This document shows, one piece after another, positions 25,050 to 34,186 of a DNA stretch of 52,738 nucleotides. The stretch is from Maritimibacter sp. (lineage in GTDB: Bacteria; Pseudomonadota; Alphaproteobacteria; Rhodobacterales; Rhodobacteraceae), in contig JAABTN010000018.1 in NCBI GenBank assembly GCA_011389895.1, positions 1 to 52,738 on the forward strand. The letters are read 5' to 3'. The notes under the pieces are model-generated. The model searched no databases, was not told where the DNA came from, and worked only from the letters and a program-made list of their open reading frames with translations. Made by a program: the position numbers and the translations under genes. The number at the start of each line of letters is the position of its first letter. Within the stretch, counting starts at the first letter, position 1.

Positions 25050-25841
25050 TCAGCCCGTGAAATCCGGCGCGCGTTTTTGCATGCCTGCCATCACGGCCTC
25101 AAGCTGGTTCGGGCTACCGACCAGCTTTTCCTGCGCCGCGCTTTCAGCCAGCAGGACATCTGCCGCCTCCATGACCTCGGTGTCGTTGATCAGGGCCTTC
25201 GCGGTCCGCGTCGCATCCGGAGATCGGGCGGCGATGGCATGGGCAAGCTCCATCGCGCGGGCCACCGGGTCAGGGGCGATCTCGGTCACCACGCCCCAGC
25301 GCGCGGCATCCTCTGCGCCAAAAACCTCGGCGGTATAGGTCAGGCGTTTCAAGATGTCGCCGCGCATCAACGCGCGGGCCAACACCATCCCCCCCATGTC
25401 CGGCACGAGCCCCCATTTCGCCTCCATGATCGAAAAGCTGGCACCGGGGGCGGCGATGCGGATATCCGCGCCCAACATGATCTGGAACCCGCCGCCGAAG
25501 GCATAGCCCTCGACCGCCGCGATGACCGGCATTGGCAATTCGTGCCAGACCATCGCGGTTGCTTGGTACAGGTTCGAGCGACCATGGGTGCGGGTCTGGA
25601 ACCCTTCGGTCTGTGCGGCCTTGGCGATCACCGGCATTGACGCGACGTCGAGCCCGGCGCAAAAGGCGTTCGGCCCGCCGGTGAGCACCACCGCCCGGAT
25701 GCCGGGCCTGTCGCGCAGGCTTTCCCCGGCGGCCACCAGCGCCTCGATCTGGTCCGGGTCGAGGGCGTTCATCTTGTCATGCCGGTTCATGGTGACGCGG
25801 GCGACATGGCCCTCGGTTTCGATCAGGATGCGGTCGGACAT
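25050..25841 (-). CDS. enoyl-CoA hydratase/isomerase family protein
   Basis: A 263-residue crotonase-fold enzyme acting on an acyl-CoA thioester. The oxyanion-hole segments are FCAGLDVASM and AFGGGFQIMLGADIRI; the second is followed by SIMEAKWGLVPDMGG. At the position of the first catalytic Glu of classic enoyl-CoA hydratase (GGGCEL) this protein has Gln (GGGFQI), while the second Glu position (MEAKWG) is kept, so the reaction may differ from simple hydration. It follows the thioesterase gene by 14 bases, suggesting co-transcription and a shared acyl-CoA role. Confidence 0.85.
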   Translation of the reverse strand: MSDRILIETEGHVARVTMNRHDKMNALDPDQIEALVAAGESLRDRPGIRAVVLTGGPNAFCAGLDVASMPVIAKAAQTEGFQTRTHGRSNLYQATAMVWHELPMPVIAAVEGYAFGGGFQIMLGADIRIAAPGASFSIMEAKWGLVPDMGGMVLARALMRGDILKRLTYTAEVFGAEDAARWGVVTEIAPDPVARAMELAHAIAARSPDATRTAKALINDTEVMEAADVLLAESAAQEKLVGSPNQLEAVMAGMQKRAPDFTG

Positions 25842-25855
25842 GGCATGGCTTTCTG

Positions 25856-26302
25856 TCAGGGGTCTGGTGATGAAACGGGCACCATGGTGCCCATCAGCTT
25901 GGCAATGAGGTTCAAGGATGTGCCGGTGTCAGCAAAGACCTCGGCCTCGGTGACGATCAGGCGGCGACCGGGGCGGAGCACCCGGCCCCGGGCGATCAGG
26001 CGGGTGCCATTCGCCGGGGCCAGAAGGTGGATTTTCATCTCGGAGGTGAGCACCTCTTGCCCATGGGGCAGAAGCGACAGGGCCGAATACCCGGCGGCGG
26101 AATCGCCGATGGAAAAGGCGAGACCGGCATGGGCGAACCCTTGCTGTTGCGTCGCGCCCTTGGGGATGGTCGAGAAGATGGTGACCGCTCCCGGCGTGAT
26201 CTCGTCCAGCGTTGCACCCAGCGTGGCCATCATCGCCTGGCGCGCAAAGCTCGCCCGCACGGCTTCGGCAAAATCCGGGTTCCTGGGCTGGTGGTCTGTC
26301 AT
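25856..26302 (-). CDS. PaaI-family hotdog thioesterase
   Basis: A 148-residue hotdog-fold acyl-CoA thioesterase. The PaaI signature appears as QQGFAHAGLAFSIGDSAAG, with the His and the later Asp expected in the active site, followed by EMKIHLLAPANG. It would release free acids from aromatic or other acyl-CoA esters. It lies 67 bases after pdeM and 14 bases before the crotonase gene. No signal peptide or membrane segment. Confidence 0.85.
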   Translation of the reverse strand: MTDHQPRNPDFAEAVRASFARQAMMATLGATLDEITPGAVTIFSTIPKGATQQQGFAHAGLAFSIGDSAAGYSALSLLPHGQEVLTSEMKIHLLAPANGTRLIARGRVLRPGRRLIVTEAEVFADTGTSLNLIAKLMGTMVPVSSPDP

Positions 26303-26369
26303 CTCGCCTCCCTCCCGGTCATCCTGTCCGGGCTTTGCGGGCTGGGCAAGGCTGACGCGACGGCGCGCG

Positions 26370-27020
26370 TCAGCGGGGCATCGGGATCGTCAGCGGTCTG
26401 GGCCCGGTGAGAACCGCGATTGCCTCGTCCCGCATGAGATCCCGGATCGCGGCGTCATCGGTGCGCAAGCCCCCGGTATAAGTGCCGAAGGCGGGCAGGA
26501 TCACCCGGTCGCTGTCATGCACAAGACAAGGTCGCGTCCGGCCCGCCACCCGCGCTTTCGGATGATAATGCCCGGAAATCTCGCCCGCCGCCCCGACGCG
26601 CGCGATATGGCGGAAGGTGAGGGGCGGCTCGGGCAATTCGGCCATGTGCGTGCCGCCGAGATCGACGGGACCGGGGTCATGGTTGCCCTCGATCCAGACC
26701 CAGCGCCGACCGGCCATGAGGCGGATGAGCCAGAGCCGGGCCACGTCGTCCAGCCCGCTCTGCGCGGCGTGGTCATCGAAGGAATCGCCAAGACACACCA
26801 CGATCTGCGGTTCGGTCATCTCGATCGCCGCCTCGAGCCGGGTCAGCGTATCGCGCGTCTCGTAAGGCGGGAGCAGGGCGCCGGCGCGCCGTGCGAAACG
26901 TTCGGATCGCCCCAGATGAAGGTCCGAGACGCACAACAATTCGCGCGCGGGCCAGTAAAGGGCACCCGTGCCGAGAAAATGAAGATCGGTTCCGGCGAAA
27001 GAGAAGACATGGGCGTTCAT
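26370..27020 (-). CDS. pdeM: ligase-associated DNA damage response endonuclease PdeM
   Basis: A 216-residue calcineurin-like metallophosphoesterase of the PdeM family, found with Lhr-type helicases and DNA ligases. The metal motifs are present in order: CVSDLHLGR (about 29-37), CLGDSFDDH (about 75-83), WIEGNHDPG (about 108-116) and SGHYHPKA (about 149-156). It lies 69 bases downstream of the Lhr-like helicase, the standard partner. The ligase and exonuclease that often complete this cluster are not next to it. Confidence 0.9.
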   Translation of the reverse strand: MNAHVFSFAGTDLHFLGTGALYWPARELLCVSDLHLGRSERFARRAGALLPPYETRDTLTRLEAAIEMTEPQIVVCLGDSFDDHAAQSGLDDVARLWLIRLMAGRRWVWIEGNHDPGPVDLGGTHMAELPEPPLTFRHIARVGAAGEISGHYHPKARVAGRTRPCLVHDSDRVILPAFGTYTGGLRTDDAAIRDLMRDEAIAVLTGPRPLTIPMPR

Positions 27021-27089
27021 GCTGTGTTCGTAGTCCGCGTTGGCCCGAAAAGGAAGGGGCGCGGCTGAGCTGTGTTCATAGGCCCGCGA

Positions 27090-29483
27090 TCACCCAAGCC
27101 CGGCCTCGGCCATAAGCCGGTCGGCCTCGGCCTGTGCAAGTGCTTCGCGCCCCGCGCCCTCGACCGGGATGCGCCCGGGTTCGAGAAACAGGGGGGCGGC
27201 GAAGGGGGTGATCCGGTCGGTGATGACATGATCGACGCGACCACGGGTGCGCGTCAGCATCTCTTCGATCCGGCCAAAGTCGATAAGCCCCCGCATCGCC
27301 TCTTCCCGTGTGATGTCGAGCAGCAGGTGATCCGGGTCATAGCGGCGCAGGGTGTCGTAAAGGATATCCGAGGAAAACGTGGCCTGCCGTCCGCTGGCCC
27401 GTTTTCCGGGGAAATTGCGGGGCGTGAGACCGGCGATATTGGCCACGCTCTTGAAGCTGCGTTTCATGAGGGCGTTCTCGCCCAGCCACGTCTCAAGCCC
27501 GTCGATCAGCCCGTCACGATCGAACAGAAACCCGGGGTCTTCCACCGGTTCGAGACCCCATATGAGCGTCGCGTAATCCGTGGCGACAAACCCGAGGGGG
27601 CCAAGCCCGCGCTCTTCCATCCGGCGGGTGACCAGCAGGCTCAGGGTCTGCATAGCGCCGCGCCCGGCGAACCCGTAGATACAGGTGTGCGCACAGCCAT
27701 CGTGGGGGAAGCTTTCGACGAGGATACGACCGGTCTGCGGCAGGTGGCTTACCGTCTTTTGCAGGACGATCCAGTCGGCGGTATGGTTCGGCAGCGCGGT
27801 CAGGTCGGCGCGGTGGACAAGGCGCAGGATACGCGCGGACAATTGGGTTGAGGTGGCGAACTTGGTGCCATTGAACACGGCAACTTTTGGCTGGCGTCCG
27901 CGTTCGCGGCTGACCTCGACATGCATTTCGCGCAGGCTTTCGAAGCGCACGACCTTGCCCCCCATGAGGAAGGTGTCGCCGGGGGTGAGCGAGGCCGCGA
28001 ACCCCTCTTCCACCTCTCCCAGCGGTGCGCGCGACCCACGCATCCGGACCTTGAGCGTATCGGTATCCTGGATAGTGCCGATGTTCATGCGCACAAGCTG
28101 CGTGGCGCGCGGATCGCGCAACTGCCAGCGTCCGTCTGGCCGCTGTTTCAAGCGCTGCCAGCGGTCATAGGCGCGCAAGGCATAGCCGCCGGTGGCGACG
28201 AAATCGAGACAGGCGTTGAAATCGGCGCGCGCGAGCGTGGCATAGGCTCCGCTCGCGCAGACCTCGGCAAAGAGCGCTTCGGCGTCAAACGGGCCGGCGC
28301 AAGCGGTGATCAGGATGTGCTGGCACAAGACGTCGCGCGGGCCGGGGCCGCGCGGCGCACCGTCGAGGTCGCGGGCGTGAACCGCCTCGATCGCGGCCTG
28401 GCATTCGATCACCTCCCACCGGTTGGCCGGCACCAAAAGCGCCTTTGAGGGCGCGTTGTAGCGATGGTTGGCCCGCCCGATCCGCTGCACGAGGCGTTTC
28501 ACGTTCTTGGGCGCGCCGACCTGAATCACGAGATCGACGTCGCCCCAGTCGAGACCCAGATCGAGCGTGCCGGTGCAGACGATGGCACGCAGCGCCCCGG
28601 CGACCATGGCGGCCTCGACCTTTTGCCGCTGGTCGCGGGCGAGCGAGCCGTGATGGATGCCGATCGGCAGGGCTTCGTCATTGGCAAGCCACAGGTTGTG
28701 AAAGAAAATCTCGGCCTGCGCGCGGGTGTTGTGGAAGATCAGCGTAGTCTTGTGTTGGCGCACCGCCTCAAGCACATCGTCCATGGCATAAACGCCGCCG
28801 CCGCCGGACCAAGGCGGGGCGGTCTTGGTCGCGAGCATTCGGATGTCGGGATCCGGTCCCGGGTCGGCCTCAAGCACGGGGCAGGGGGCCGAGGTGAAGA
28901 ACCGCGCGAGCGCGGGCGGGTCTTCGACGGTGGCCGACAACCCGACGCGGCGCAGGCCCGGGCGCAGGGTTTCGAGCCGCGCAAGACAGAGCATGAGCTG
29001 ATCGCCGCGTTTCGAGGCCGCCAGCGCATGAAGCTCGTCCACCACCACCCGTTCGAGCTTTGCAAAAACGCGTGGGGCATCTTCGTAGGAGATGAGAAGC
29101 GCAAGGCTTTCGGGCGTGGTGAGCAGGATGTGGGGCGGATCGGCGCGCTGGGCTTTCTTGCGGGTCTGCGAGGTGTCGCCTGAGCGGTCTTCGACCCGGA
29201 TCGGTAGGTCCATCTCGGCAATCGGACCAGTCAGGTTGCGCCGCATGTCGGCGGCCAGCGCCTTGAGCGGCGAAATGTATAAAGTATGCAAGCCTCCTTG
29301 TGGTTTTTCGATCAATTCCACCAAGGTTGGCAGGAAACCTGCAAGAGTTTTACCACCGCCTGTGGGTGCGATGAGCAGCGTCGCGGGGTCGGCCCCGCGC
29401 CCCAGCATGTCAAGCTGGTGGGGGTGCGGCGACCATCCCTTGGTGTCGAACCAATCCTGTAGCGTGGGGGGCAGCGATGTCAT
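27090..29483 (-). CDS. ligase-associated DNA damage response DEXH-box helicase (Lhr-like)
   Basis: A 797-residue superfamily 2 helicase. Helicase motifs are Q-like N-terminus, Walker A IAPTGGGKTLAGF (about 37-49), Walker B/DEXH VVVDELHAL, motif III VGLSATV and motif VI region KRLVQRIGRANHR. A DUF-type Lhr core and a C-terminal domain (from about residue 570) carry the typical RMEERGLGPLGFVATDYAT segment. It acts in DNA repair with PdeM. It starts with ATG at 29483 and is probably the first gene of the minus-strand block that runs toward recJ. Confidence 0.92.
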   Translation of the reverse strand: MTSLPPTLQDWFDTKGWSPHPHQLDMLGRGADPATLLIAPTGGGKTLAGFLPTLVELIEKPQGGLHTLYISPLKALAADMRRNLTGPIAEMDLPIRVEDRSGDTSQTRKKAQRADPPHILLTTPESLALLISYEDAPRVFAKLERVVVDELHALAASKRGDQLMLCLARLETLRPGLRRVGLSATVEDPPALARFFTSAPCPVLEADPGPDPDIRMLATKTAPPWSGGGGVYAMDDVLEAVRQHKTTLIFHNTRAQAEIFFHNLWLANDEALPIGIHHGSLARDQRQKVEAAMVAGALRAIVCTGTLDLGLDWGDVDLVIQVGAPKNVKRLVQRIGRANHRYNAPSKALLVPANRWEVIECQAAIEAVHARDLDGAPRGPGPRDVLCQHILITACAGPFDAEALFAEVCASGAYATLARADFNACLDFVATGGYALRAYDRWQRLKQRPDGRWQLRDPRATQLVRMNIGTIQDTDTLKVRMRGSRAPLGEVEEGFAASLTPGDTFLMGGKVVRFESLREMHVEVSRERGRQPKVAVFNGTKFATSTQLSARILRLVHRADLTALPNHTADWIVLQKTVSHLPQTGRILVESFPHDGCAHTCIYGFAGRGAMQTLSLLVTRRMEERGLGPLGFVATDYATLIWGLEPVEDPGFLFDRDGLIDGLETWLGENALMKRSFKSVANIAGLTPRNFPGKRASGRQATFSSDILYDTLRRYDPDHLLLDITREEAMRGLIDFGRIEEMLTRTRGRVDHVITDRITPFAAPLFLEPGRIPVEGAGREALAQAEADRLMAEAGLG

Positions 29484-29561
29484 GACCCAACCCTAGGCGC
29501 GGGGCGCGCCAAGGGGAAGCGTTTCGGCAGGTCGAGGGCCGGTGGCCGCGTCACCACCGCG

Positions 29562-30899
29562 TCAGTGAACGATCGTCTCATCCTTCACGAACATGTTCGC
29601 CCAAGCACGGTCCACCAGGTCGGGGGTCATCCGGTAAGGAAGCTCCTCGAAATCGCAAATCGCGATCATCTGGTCGATGAGAAACACGGGCTGGTAGTTC
29701 GCATAGACGTTGTCGATGGTCGGATACTTTTTCTTCAAAAGATGAATGAGCGCGGTCTCATCAAGCCGCATGCCCTTTTTCTTCGCGACGAGAGCGAAGA
29801 TTTTCAAGAAATTCTCCTGTGTCGGCCCGTCGATCTTGATCTTGAAAAAGATACGGCGCAGCGCCGCCTTGTCGAAAATCTCGTTCGGGTGGAAGTTGGT
29901 GGAGAAGATCACGAGGGTGTCGAACGGCACCTCGAATTTCTCGCCCGATTGCAGGGCCAGAATGTCTTTCGATTCTTCCAAGGGCACGATCCAGCGGTTG
30001 ATAAGCGCCTGCGGCGGCTCGGACTGTCGCCCGAGGTCATCGACGATGAACACGCCGCCGGTGGATTTGAGTTGCAGGGGCGCGGTGTAGGTGCGCGCAT
30101 TGGGGTTGTATACGAGGTCCAGCATATCCAGCGTCAATTCGCCCCCGGTGATCACCGTGGGGCGTTGGCATTTCACGTAGCGGCGGTCGAAGCGGTTGGA
30201 CGTGCGGCGCAGGGAATTGGGATCATCGACCTGTTCCTCTGCGGATGTATGAACGATCGGGTCATAAACGGTGATCACCTGACCGGAATAGACGATGGCG
30301 CGTGGCACATAGATCTTGTCCCCCAGCGCGTCGCGAATCCCGTTTGAAATCGAGGATTTACCGTTGCCCGGCGGGCCATACATCAACATCGAGCGTCCGG
30401 ACCCGACCGCGGGCCCAAGGTGATCTAGAAGCTCACCGGGCAGGATCAGGTCGCCCATGGCGCGGGTCAATTCGTTGCGCGTGATCTGGACGTTGCGGAT
30501 CGATTGGCATTTGACCTGTTCGGCATACATCTCCATCGGGATCGGCATGGCCCCGTAGTATTCCGACTGCGACAGCGCATCCTGCGCGCGCGATTTGCCC
30601 GCATCGGACAGCCGATATCCCATCTCGGACCCGGAAGTCGCGTGCAATGTGCCGGTCGCCTCGATCAACCCTTGGTCACGGGCGTTGTCGATCAATTCCT
30701 GTGTCACGCGGGTTGGCAGGCAAAGGATGCGTTCCAACCGGCTGACCTGTTCGACGTTCATGCGAAACATGGTCTTGAGAAGAATGTCGCGCATCATGAC
30801 CAGCGACAGGCCGGTGTCCTCCATCGTGCGGCAGGGCGCGGGCGGCGTGACGGTGGTGGTCGTCATGTCGGAAGTCTGCATATTCATTGGTCTGCTCAC
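29562..30899 (-). CDS. AAA-type ATPase associated with Tad pilus loci
   Basis: A 445-residue ATPase with an N-terminal helical region (about 25-140) and a AAA core: Walker A YGPPGNGKSSIS, Walker B GVFIVDDLGRQ and sensor VIFSTNFHP with the arginine-finger-like KAALRRIFFKI. The C-terminal helical lid ends VKDETIVH. Its family is commonly found near Flp/Tad genes in Rhodobacterales, but its job is unclear; it is not TadA or TadZ. It is separated from the pilus genes by the divergent GT-C-like gene and has its own 111-base upstream region. Confidence 0.8.
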   Translation of the reverse strand: MSRPMNMQTSDMTTTTVTPPAPCRTMEDTGLSLVMMRDILLKTMFRMNVEQVSRLERILCLPTRVTQELIDNARDQGLIEATGTLHATSGSEMGYRLSDAGKSRAQDALSQSEYYGAMPIPMEMYAEQVKCQSIRNVQITRNELTRAMGDLILPGELLDHLGPAVGSGRSMLMYGPPGNGKSSISNGIRDALGDKIYVPRAIVYSGQVITVYDPIVHTSAEEQVDDPNSLRRTSNRFDRRYVKCQRPTVITGGELTLDMLDLVYNPNARTYTAPLQLKSTGGVFIVDDLGRQSEPPQALINRWIVPLEESKDILALQSGEKFEVPFDTLVIFSTNFHPNEIFDKAALRRIFFKIKIDGPTQENFLKIFALVAKKKGMRLDETALIHLLKKKYPTIDNVYANYQPVFLIDQMIAICDFEELPYRMTPDLVDRAWANMFVKDETIVH

Positions 30900-31010
30900 T
30901 CACTGGTTTTTTTCGCCGATTCGTCCGGCTTTGCTTCATGTAAGGGGAAAAAAGCGCCTATAGTGTGACCAAGGTGCCAAAAGGTGCCGGAAAATGCGTA
31001 AAAACGGGCA

Positions 31011-32711
31011 ATGAGAGCGGGAATTCGGGTCATGGGGAAGGAAAACGGCACGCGCCTTGCGCTTGGTCTCGGGCTGGTGGCCGCGGTTCTGTCGGCCACG
31101 GCGGTGCTCAAGGGCGGCTATTATCTTGGCAAACACGAAGGTGATACGCTGCATCTGTTGCAAATGGTGTTCCGCATGGCCGAGGGGGCCTGGCCGCACC
31201 TTGATTTCGTGACGCCCATCGGGGCCCTTGCCATGGCACCGATCGCTTGGCTCGTGTCGCTTGGGCTGGGGATCGGGATGGCGATCTTGCTGGCGCAGGT
31301 TCTGGTCGCGATCGTGATGCTGCCCGCGATCTGGTGGGTCGCGAAAAGCCGGTTCGCCGGCCCGTGGCAGTATCTTTTCGGGGGCGTCACCCTCGTCCTG
31401 ATCCTTGCGCTGGTGCATGGCGAGGCGCAGCCTGCGGTGTCGATCTCGATGCATTACAACCGATGGGCCTGGGCGGCGACATTTCTGGCGCTGGCAAGCG
31501 TGATGTTGCCCGCGCGGGGCACGCCGCGCCCGGCGGTCGACGGGGTGGTGATCGGGGCGGCGATGACCGCGCTTTTGTTGATCAAGATCACCTATTTCGC
31601 GGCCTTCATCCTGCCGGTTCTGGTCGCCCTCATCGGGCGGCGGGCGTGGCGCGAGATCGGGGTGGGTGTTGTCACCGGGGTGATCCTTCTTGTCCTGTTC
31701 ACCATGCTTGCGGGCACGCCGATGGTCTGGCCCGCCTACCTGCGCGACCTGATGATCGTCGTCGGCTCGGACGTGCGGCCCGCGCCCGGCTTGTCTTTTG
31801 CAAACGTGGTGGGCGCGCCCGCCTACATGGCGGGATCGCTGGCGGCCCTGCTTGCGGTGATCTGGTTGCGGCAATCGGGCCGGGCGCTTGAAGGGCTGGT
31901 GATGCTCTTGACGGTTCCGGGGTTCTTTTTCGTCACCTACCAGAATTTCGGCAATGATCCCCAATGGTTGCCGCTTCTTGGCCTGATGCTGATCATGCTG
32001 CGGCCCGGCGCAGAGGTGACCAATGGTTTTGGCTGGAATATGCGGCAGGCGGTGACGCTGACGGCGGTGGCGGTGCTTGCCTTCGGGGCGCCAAGTGTCA
32101 TCAATCTCGCCTATTCGCCGTTTCGCCATGCGACCGAGGAGGCCGAGAAATTCACGCCGCTTTTGCCCGGATCGGGGCGACACGAGGACATCGTGACCCC
32201 GACCATCCGCGCCCATCGCGTGGACGCCAAGATCGCGGTCGATGGGCCGGGCACGCCCTATGCCCGGTTCTGGGACGAGGACTTTCGCGCCGGTGAGCAG
32301 ATCACGTGGCAAGGCGAAGACCTTGCGGTCTGCACGATCGAGTTGGGCACGGTGGCGTGGTTCAACACCATGGCGGACGGGCTGGTGGCCACCGGGTTGA
32401 CCGAGGGCAAGACGGCCTTCGTGGCCGACATCCTGAACGGGTTCTGGCTTTACGGGGCTTTCGAGCCGCTCGCGGGCAATGCGCCGTGGTATTACGGCGG
32501 GCTTACCGGGTTCGAGGCGGCCGATTACCTCGTCGTTCCACTGTGCCCCCTGTCGGTTTCAGTGCGCAAACAGGTTCTGGACGAGATACAGGGCACCGAG
32601 GCGTCACAGGACGAGGACGGGGGCGAAATCCCGGCCCGGCCCGGTGTCGATGTGGCGCTACGTGAAGTGGCGCGGTCTGATCTGTTCATTCTCTACGAGA
32701 TCGGTGACTAG
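31011..32711 (+). CDS. multi-pass membrane protein, GT-C glycosyltransferase-like
   Basis: A 566-residue inner-membrane protein with about ten membrane helices in residues 15-375 and a C-terminal periplasmic domain of about 190 residues. The first loop has GKHEGDTLHLL, an acidic motif in the place used by GT-C glycosyltransferases, followed by WPHLDFVTPIG, also GT-C-like. The sugar donor would be a polyprenyl-phosphate sugar. The start is ambiguous: ATG at 31011, or ATG at 31032 (MGKENG); neither has a strong ribosome site. It faces the AAA ATPase and is convergent with cpaA 19 bases away. Function is inferred from topology only. Confidence 0.7.
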   Translation: MRAGIRVMGKENGTRLALGLGLVAAVLSATAVLKGGYYLGKHEGDTLHLLQMVFRMAEGAWPHLDFVTPIGALAMAPIAWLVSLGLGIGMAILLAQVLVAIVMLPAIWWVAKSRFAGPWQYLFGGVTLVLILALVHGEAQPAVSISMHYNRWAWAATFLALASVMLPARGTPRPAVDGVVIGAAMTALLLIKITYFAAFILPVLVALIGRRAWREIGVGVVTGVILLVLFTMLAGTPMVWPAYLRDLMIVVGSDVRPAPGLSFANVVGAPAYMAGSLAALLAVIWLRQSGRALEGLVMLLTVPGFFFVTYQNFGNDPQWLPLLGLMLIMLRPGAEVTNGFGWNMRQAVTLTAVAVLAFGAPSVINLAYSPFRHATEEAEKFTPLLPGSGRHEDIVTPTIRAHRVDAKIAVDGPGTPYARFWDEDFRAGEQITWQGEDLAVCTIELGTVAWFNTMADGLVATGLTEGKTAFVADILNGFWLYGAFEPLAGNAPWYYGGLTGFEAADYLVVPLCPLSVSVRKQVLDEIQGTEASQDEDGGEIPARPGVDVALREVARSDLFILYEIGD

Positions 32712-32730
32712 CGCCGGGGGCGATGGCGCA

Positions 32731-33255
32731 TCAGCCCGCAACGGGGCCGGTGAACGCGACAACGATCATGTAGACCGTGAAAGCGAGGCCAAGACACAGG
32801 CCCATGGGGAAATCATTGCGCACCCAGCTTTCCCAATCCTGCGTGGCGCGCCGGATCGGTCCGATCCGCTTTGCGATCCGGTGCAGGAGAAACCCGACAA
32901 GGATCGCAGCCGCAAAGATATAGGCAAAGAGCGGCCAATCCCCCAGCGCGATGAAGGGGGCCATGGCAGCGGCGAATTTCGCATCGCCAGCACCCATAAG
33001 GCCGGCGGCATTCATCGCGAACCCGACCAGAAGGACAACCGCAAGATGGGCGAAGCGCCACAGATACTCGGGCCATGTGAACGCCCCGAGAACCACGAGG
33101 CCCGCGCCGGTGACAACGAACACGCCGAACAGGGCCAAGACCGCCTTGTTCGGGATTTTCATCCGCTTCATGTCGCTGATCGAGATCCAGGTGGAAATCG
33201 CGGCGACGAACGGCAGGAACACCCATGCGGCGAGGGCGGGCTGGACGCTCATCAT
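32731..33255 (-). CDS. cpaA: Flp prepilin peptidase
   Basis: A 174-residue type IV-A24 aspartic prepilin peptidase that cleaves Flp prepilins at the membrane. The catalytic aspartates are D28 (ISDMKRMKIPN) and D91 (MGAGDAKF), and there are about six hydrophobic segments. It lacks the N-terminal methylase domain, as usual for CpaA/TadV. The start overlaps the TPR gene stop by ATGA. It is the last gene of the minus-strand Tad run, about 10 kb from the pilins it would process. Confidence 0.93.
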   Translation of the reverse strand: MMSVQPALAAWVFLPFVAAISTWISISDMKRMKIPNKAVLALFGVFVVTGAGLVVLGAFTWPEYLWRFAHLAVVLLVGFAMNAAGLMGAGDAKFAAAMAPFIALGDWPLFAYIFAAAILVGFLLHRIAKRIGPIRRATQDWESWVRNDFPMGLCLGLAFTVYMIVVAFTGPVAG

Positions 33256-34118
33256 CCGTTGGCCACGTTCGCATCCAGCGCCCGCATGGCGCGCACGGCT
33301 TCCTCGAAGTGTTGGGGATGGGTGTCGATGGCTTCCTGCAACAGGGTGCGCCCCATGTTGACATCGCCCCGCTTGATCGCGGAGAGCGCGAGCGTGTGCA
33401 GAAGCTGCGACCGCTCGACCTGGCTCATCGGGACAACGGGCATATCGTATTTGCCCTGTGCGCCGCGCGACATGACGAGGTTGTTTTTCGCGGTGAACAT
33501 GCCTTCGTCATAGGTGATCGCCTCACCGAACAGCTTTTCGGCCCCGCCGTAGTCGCCCCGGGTCAGCTTCGAGTAGCCCCAGTTGTTGAGCGTTCCGGCA
33601 GGTTGGGTGGTGAGCCCGACGGCGGTTTCATAGAAACTGTCGGCGCGCTTCCAGTCTTCTTCGCTGTCGGCCACCATCGCCTCAAGCTTGTAACGCTTGA
33701 AGGTCTCGTGGGTTGGCGGCACCTTGTTGAGCTCGGTCTTGGCCTTGGCCCAATCCCCGGAGCGGATCAGCGCATCCGCCAGTTCGACCCGGTCGCTTGC
33801 GTTGCCATCGGCCCCGTTCGCAACCTCGGACCAGACCTTTGCCCCTTGTTCGGCTTGACCCGCGCGCAACAGCGATTTCCCCAGCCCGCGCTTGAGATCG
33901 CTGCGTTCGGGTTGTTGGGCCACGGCGCGCCGGAAGTAGGCGACAGCTTCTTCCGGGTCGCCGACGGTGAGCATTATGTCGTTCAGATTGCTTTCATCGA
34001 CGACATTGATGCCCGTGACGGCGCGTTCGACTTCTTCATCGTTCATGGTGGCCTGTTCACACCCGGCCAACAGCACGACACCGCCCAGAACGGCAATAGA
34101 TACAACGAGATGGCGCAT
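33252..34118 (-). CDS. TadD-like TPR lipoprotein
   Basis: A 288-residue predicted lipoprotein: MRHLVVSIAVLGGVVLLAGC has a lipobox ending at Cys20. The mature part is made of tetratricopeptide-like repeats (for example DPEEAVAYFRRAVAQQP and AGTLNNWGYSKLTRGDYGGA). GGAAAGGA lies before the ATG. TadD proteins act in pilus assembly as pilotins or scaffolds. A second TPR lipoprotein gene sits just upstream, so it is uncertain which is TadD proper. It overlaps cpaA by ATGA. Confidence 0.85.
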   Translation of the reverse strand: MRHLVVSIAVLGGVVLLAGCEQATMNDEEVERAVTGINVVDESNLNDIMLTVGDPEEAVAYFRRAVAQQPERSDLKRGLGKSLLRAGQAEQGAKVWSEVANGADGNASDRVELADALIRSGDWAKAKTELNKVPPTHETFKRYKLEAMVADSEEDWKRADSFYETAVGLTTQPAGTLNNWGYSKLTRGDYGGAEKLFGEAITYDEGMFTAKNNLVMSRGAQGKYDMPVVPMSQVERSQLLHTLALSAIKRGDVNMGRTLLQEAIDTHPQHFEEAVRAMRALDANVANG

Positions 34119-34186
34119 TTTGCCTGCGTCCTTTCCTGCTCTCCTCGACGGGAACCGCGTCTCTGACTTGCGCCGTTTTTCGGCGT

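Noticed and set aside
30936..32312. A 458-codon open frame on the minus strand opposite the GT-C-like gene
   Set aside because: It is Arg/His/Pro-rich with no recognisable domain, and the plus strand encodes a coherent membrane protein.
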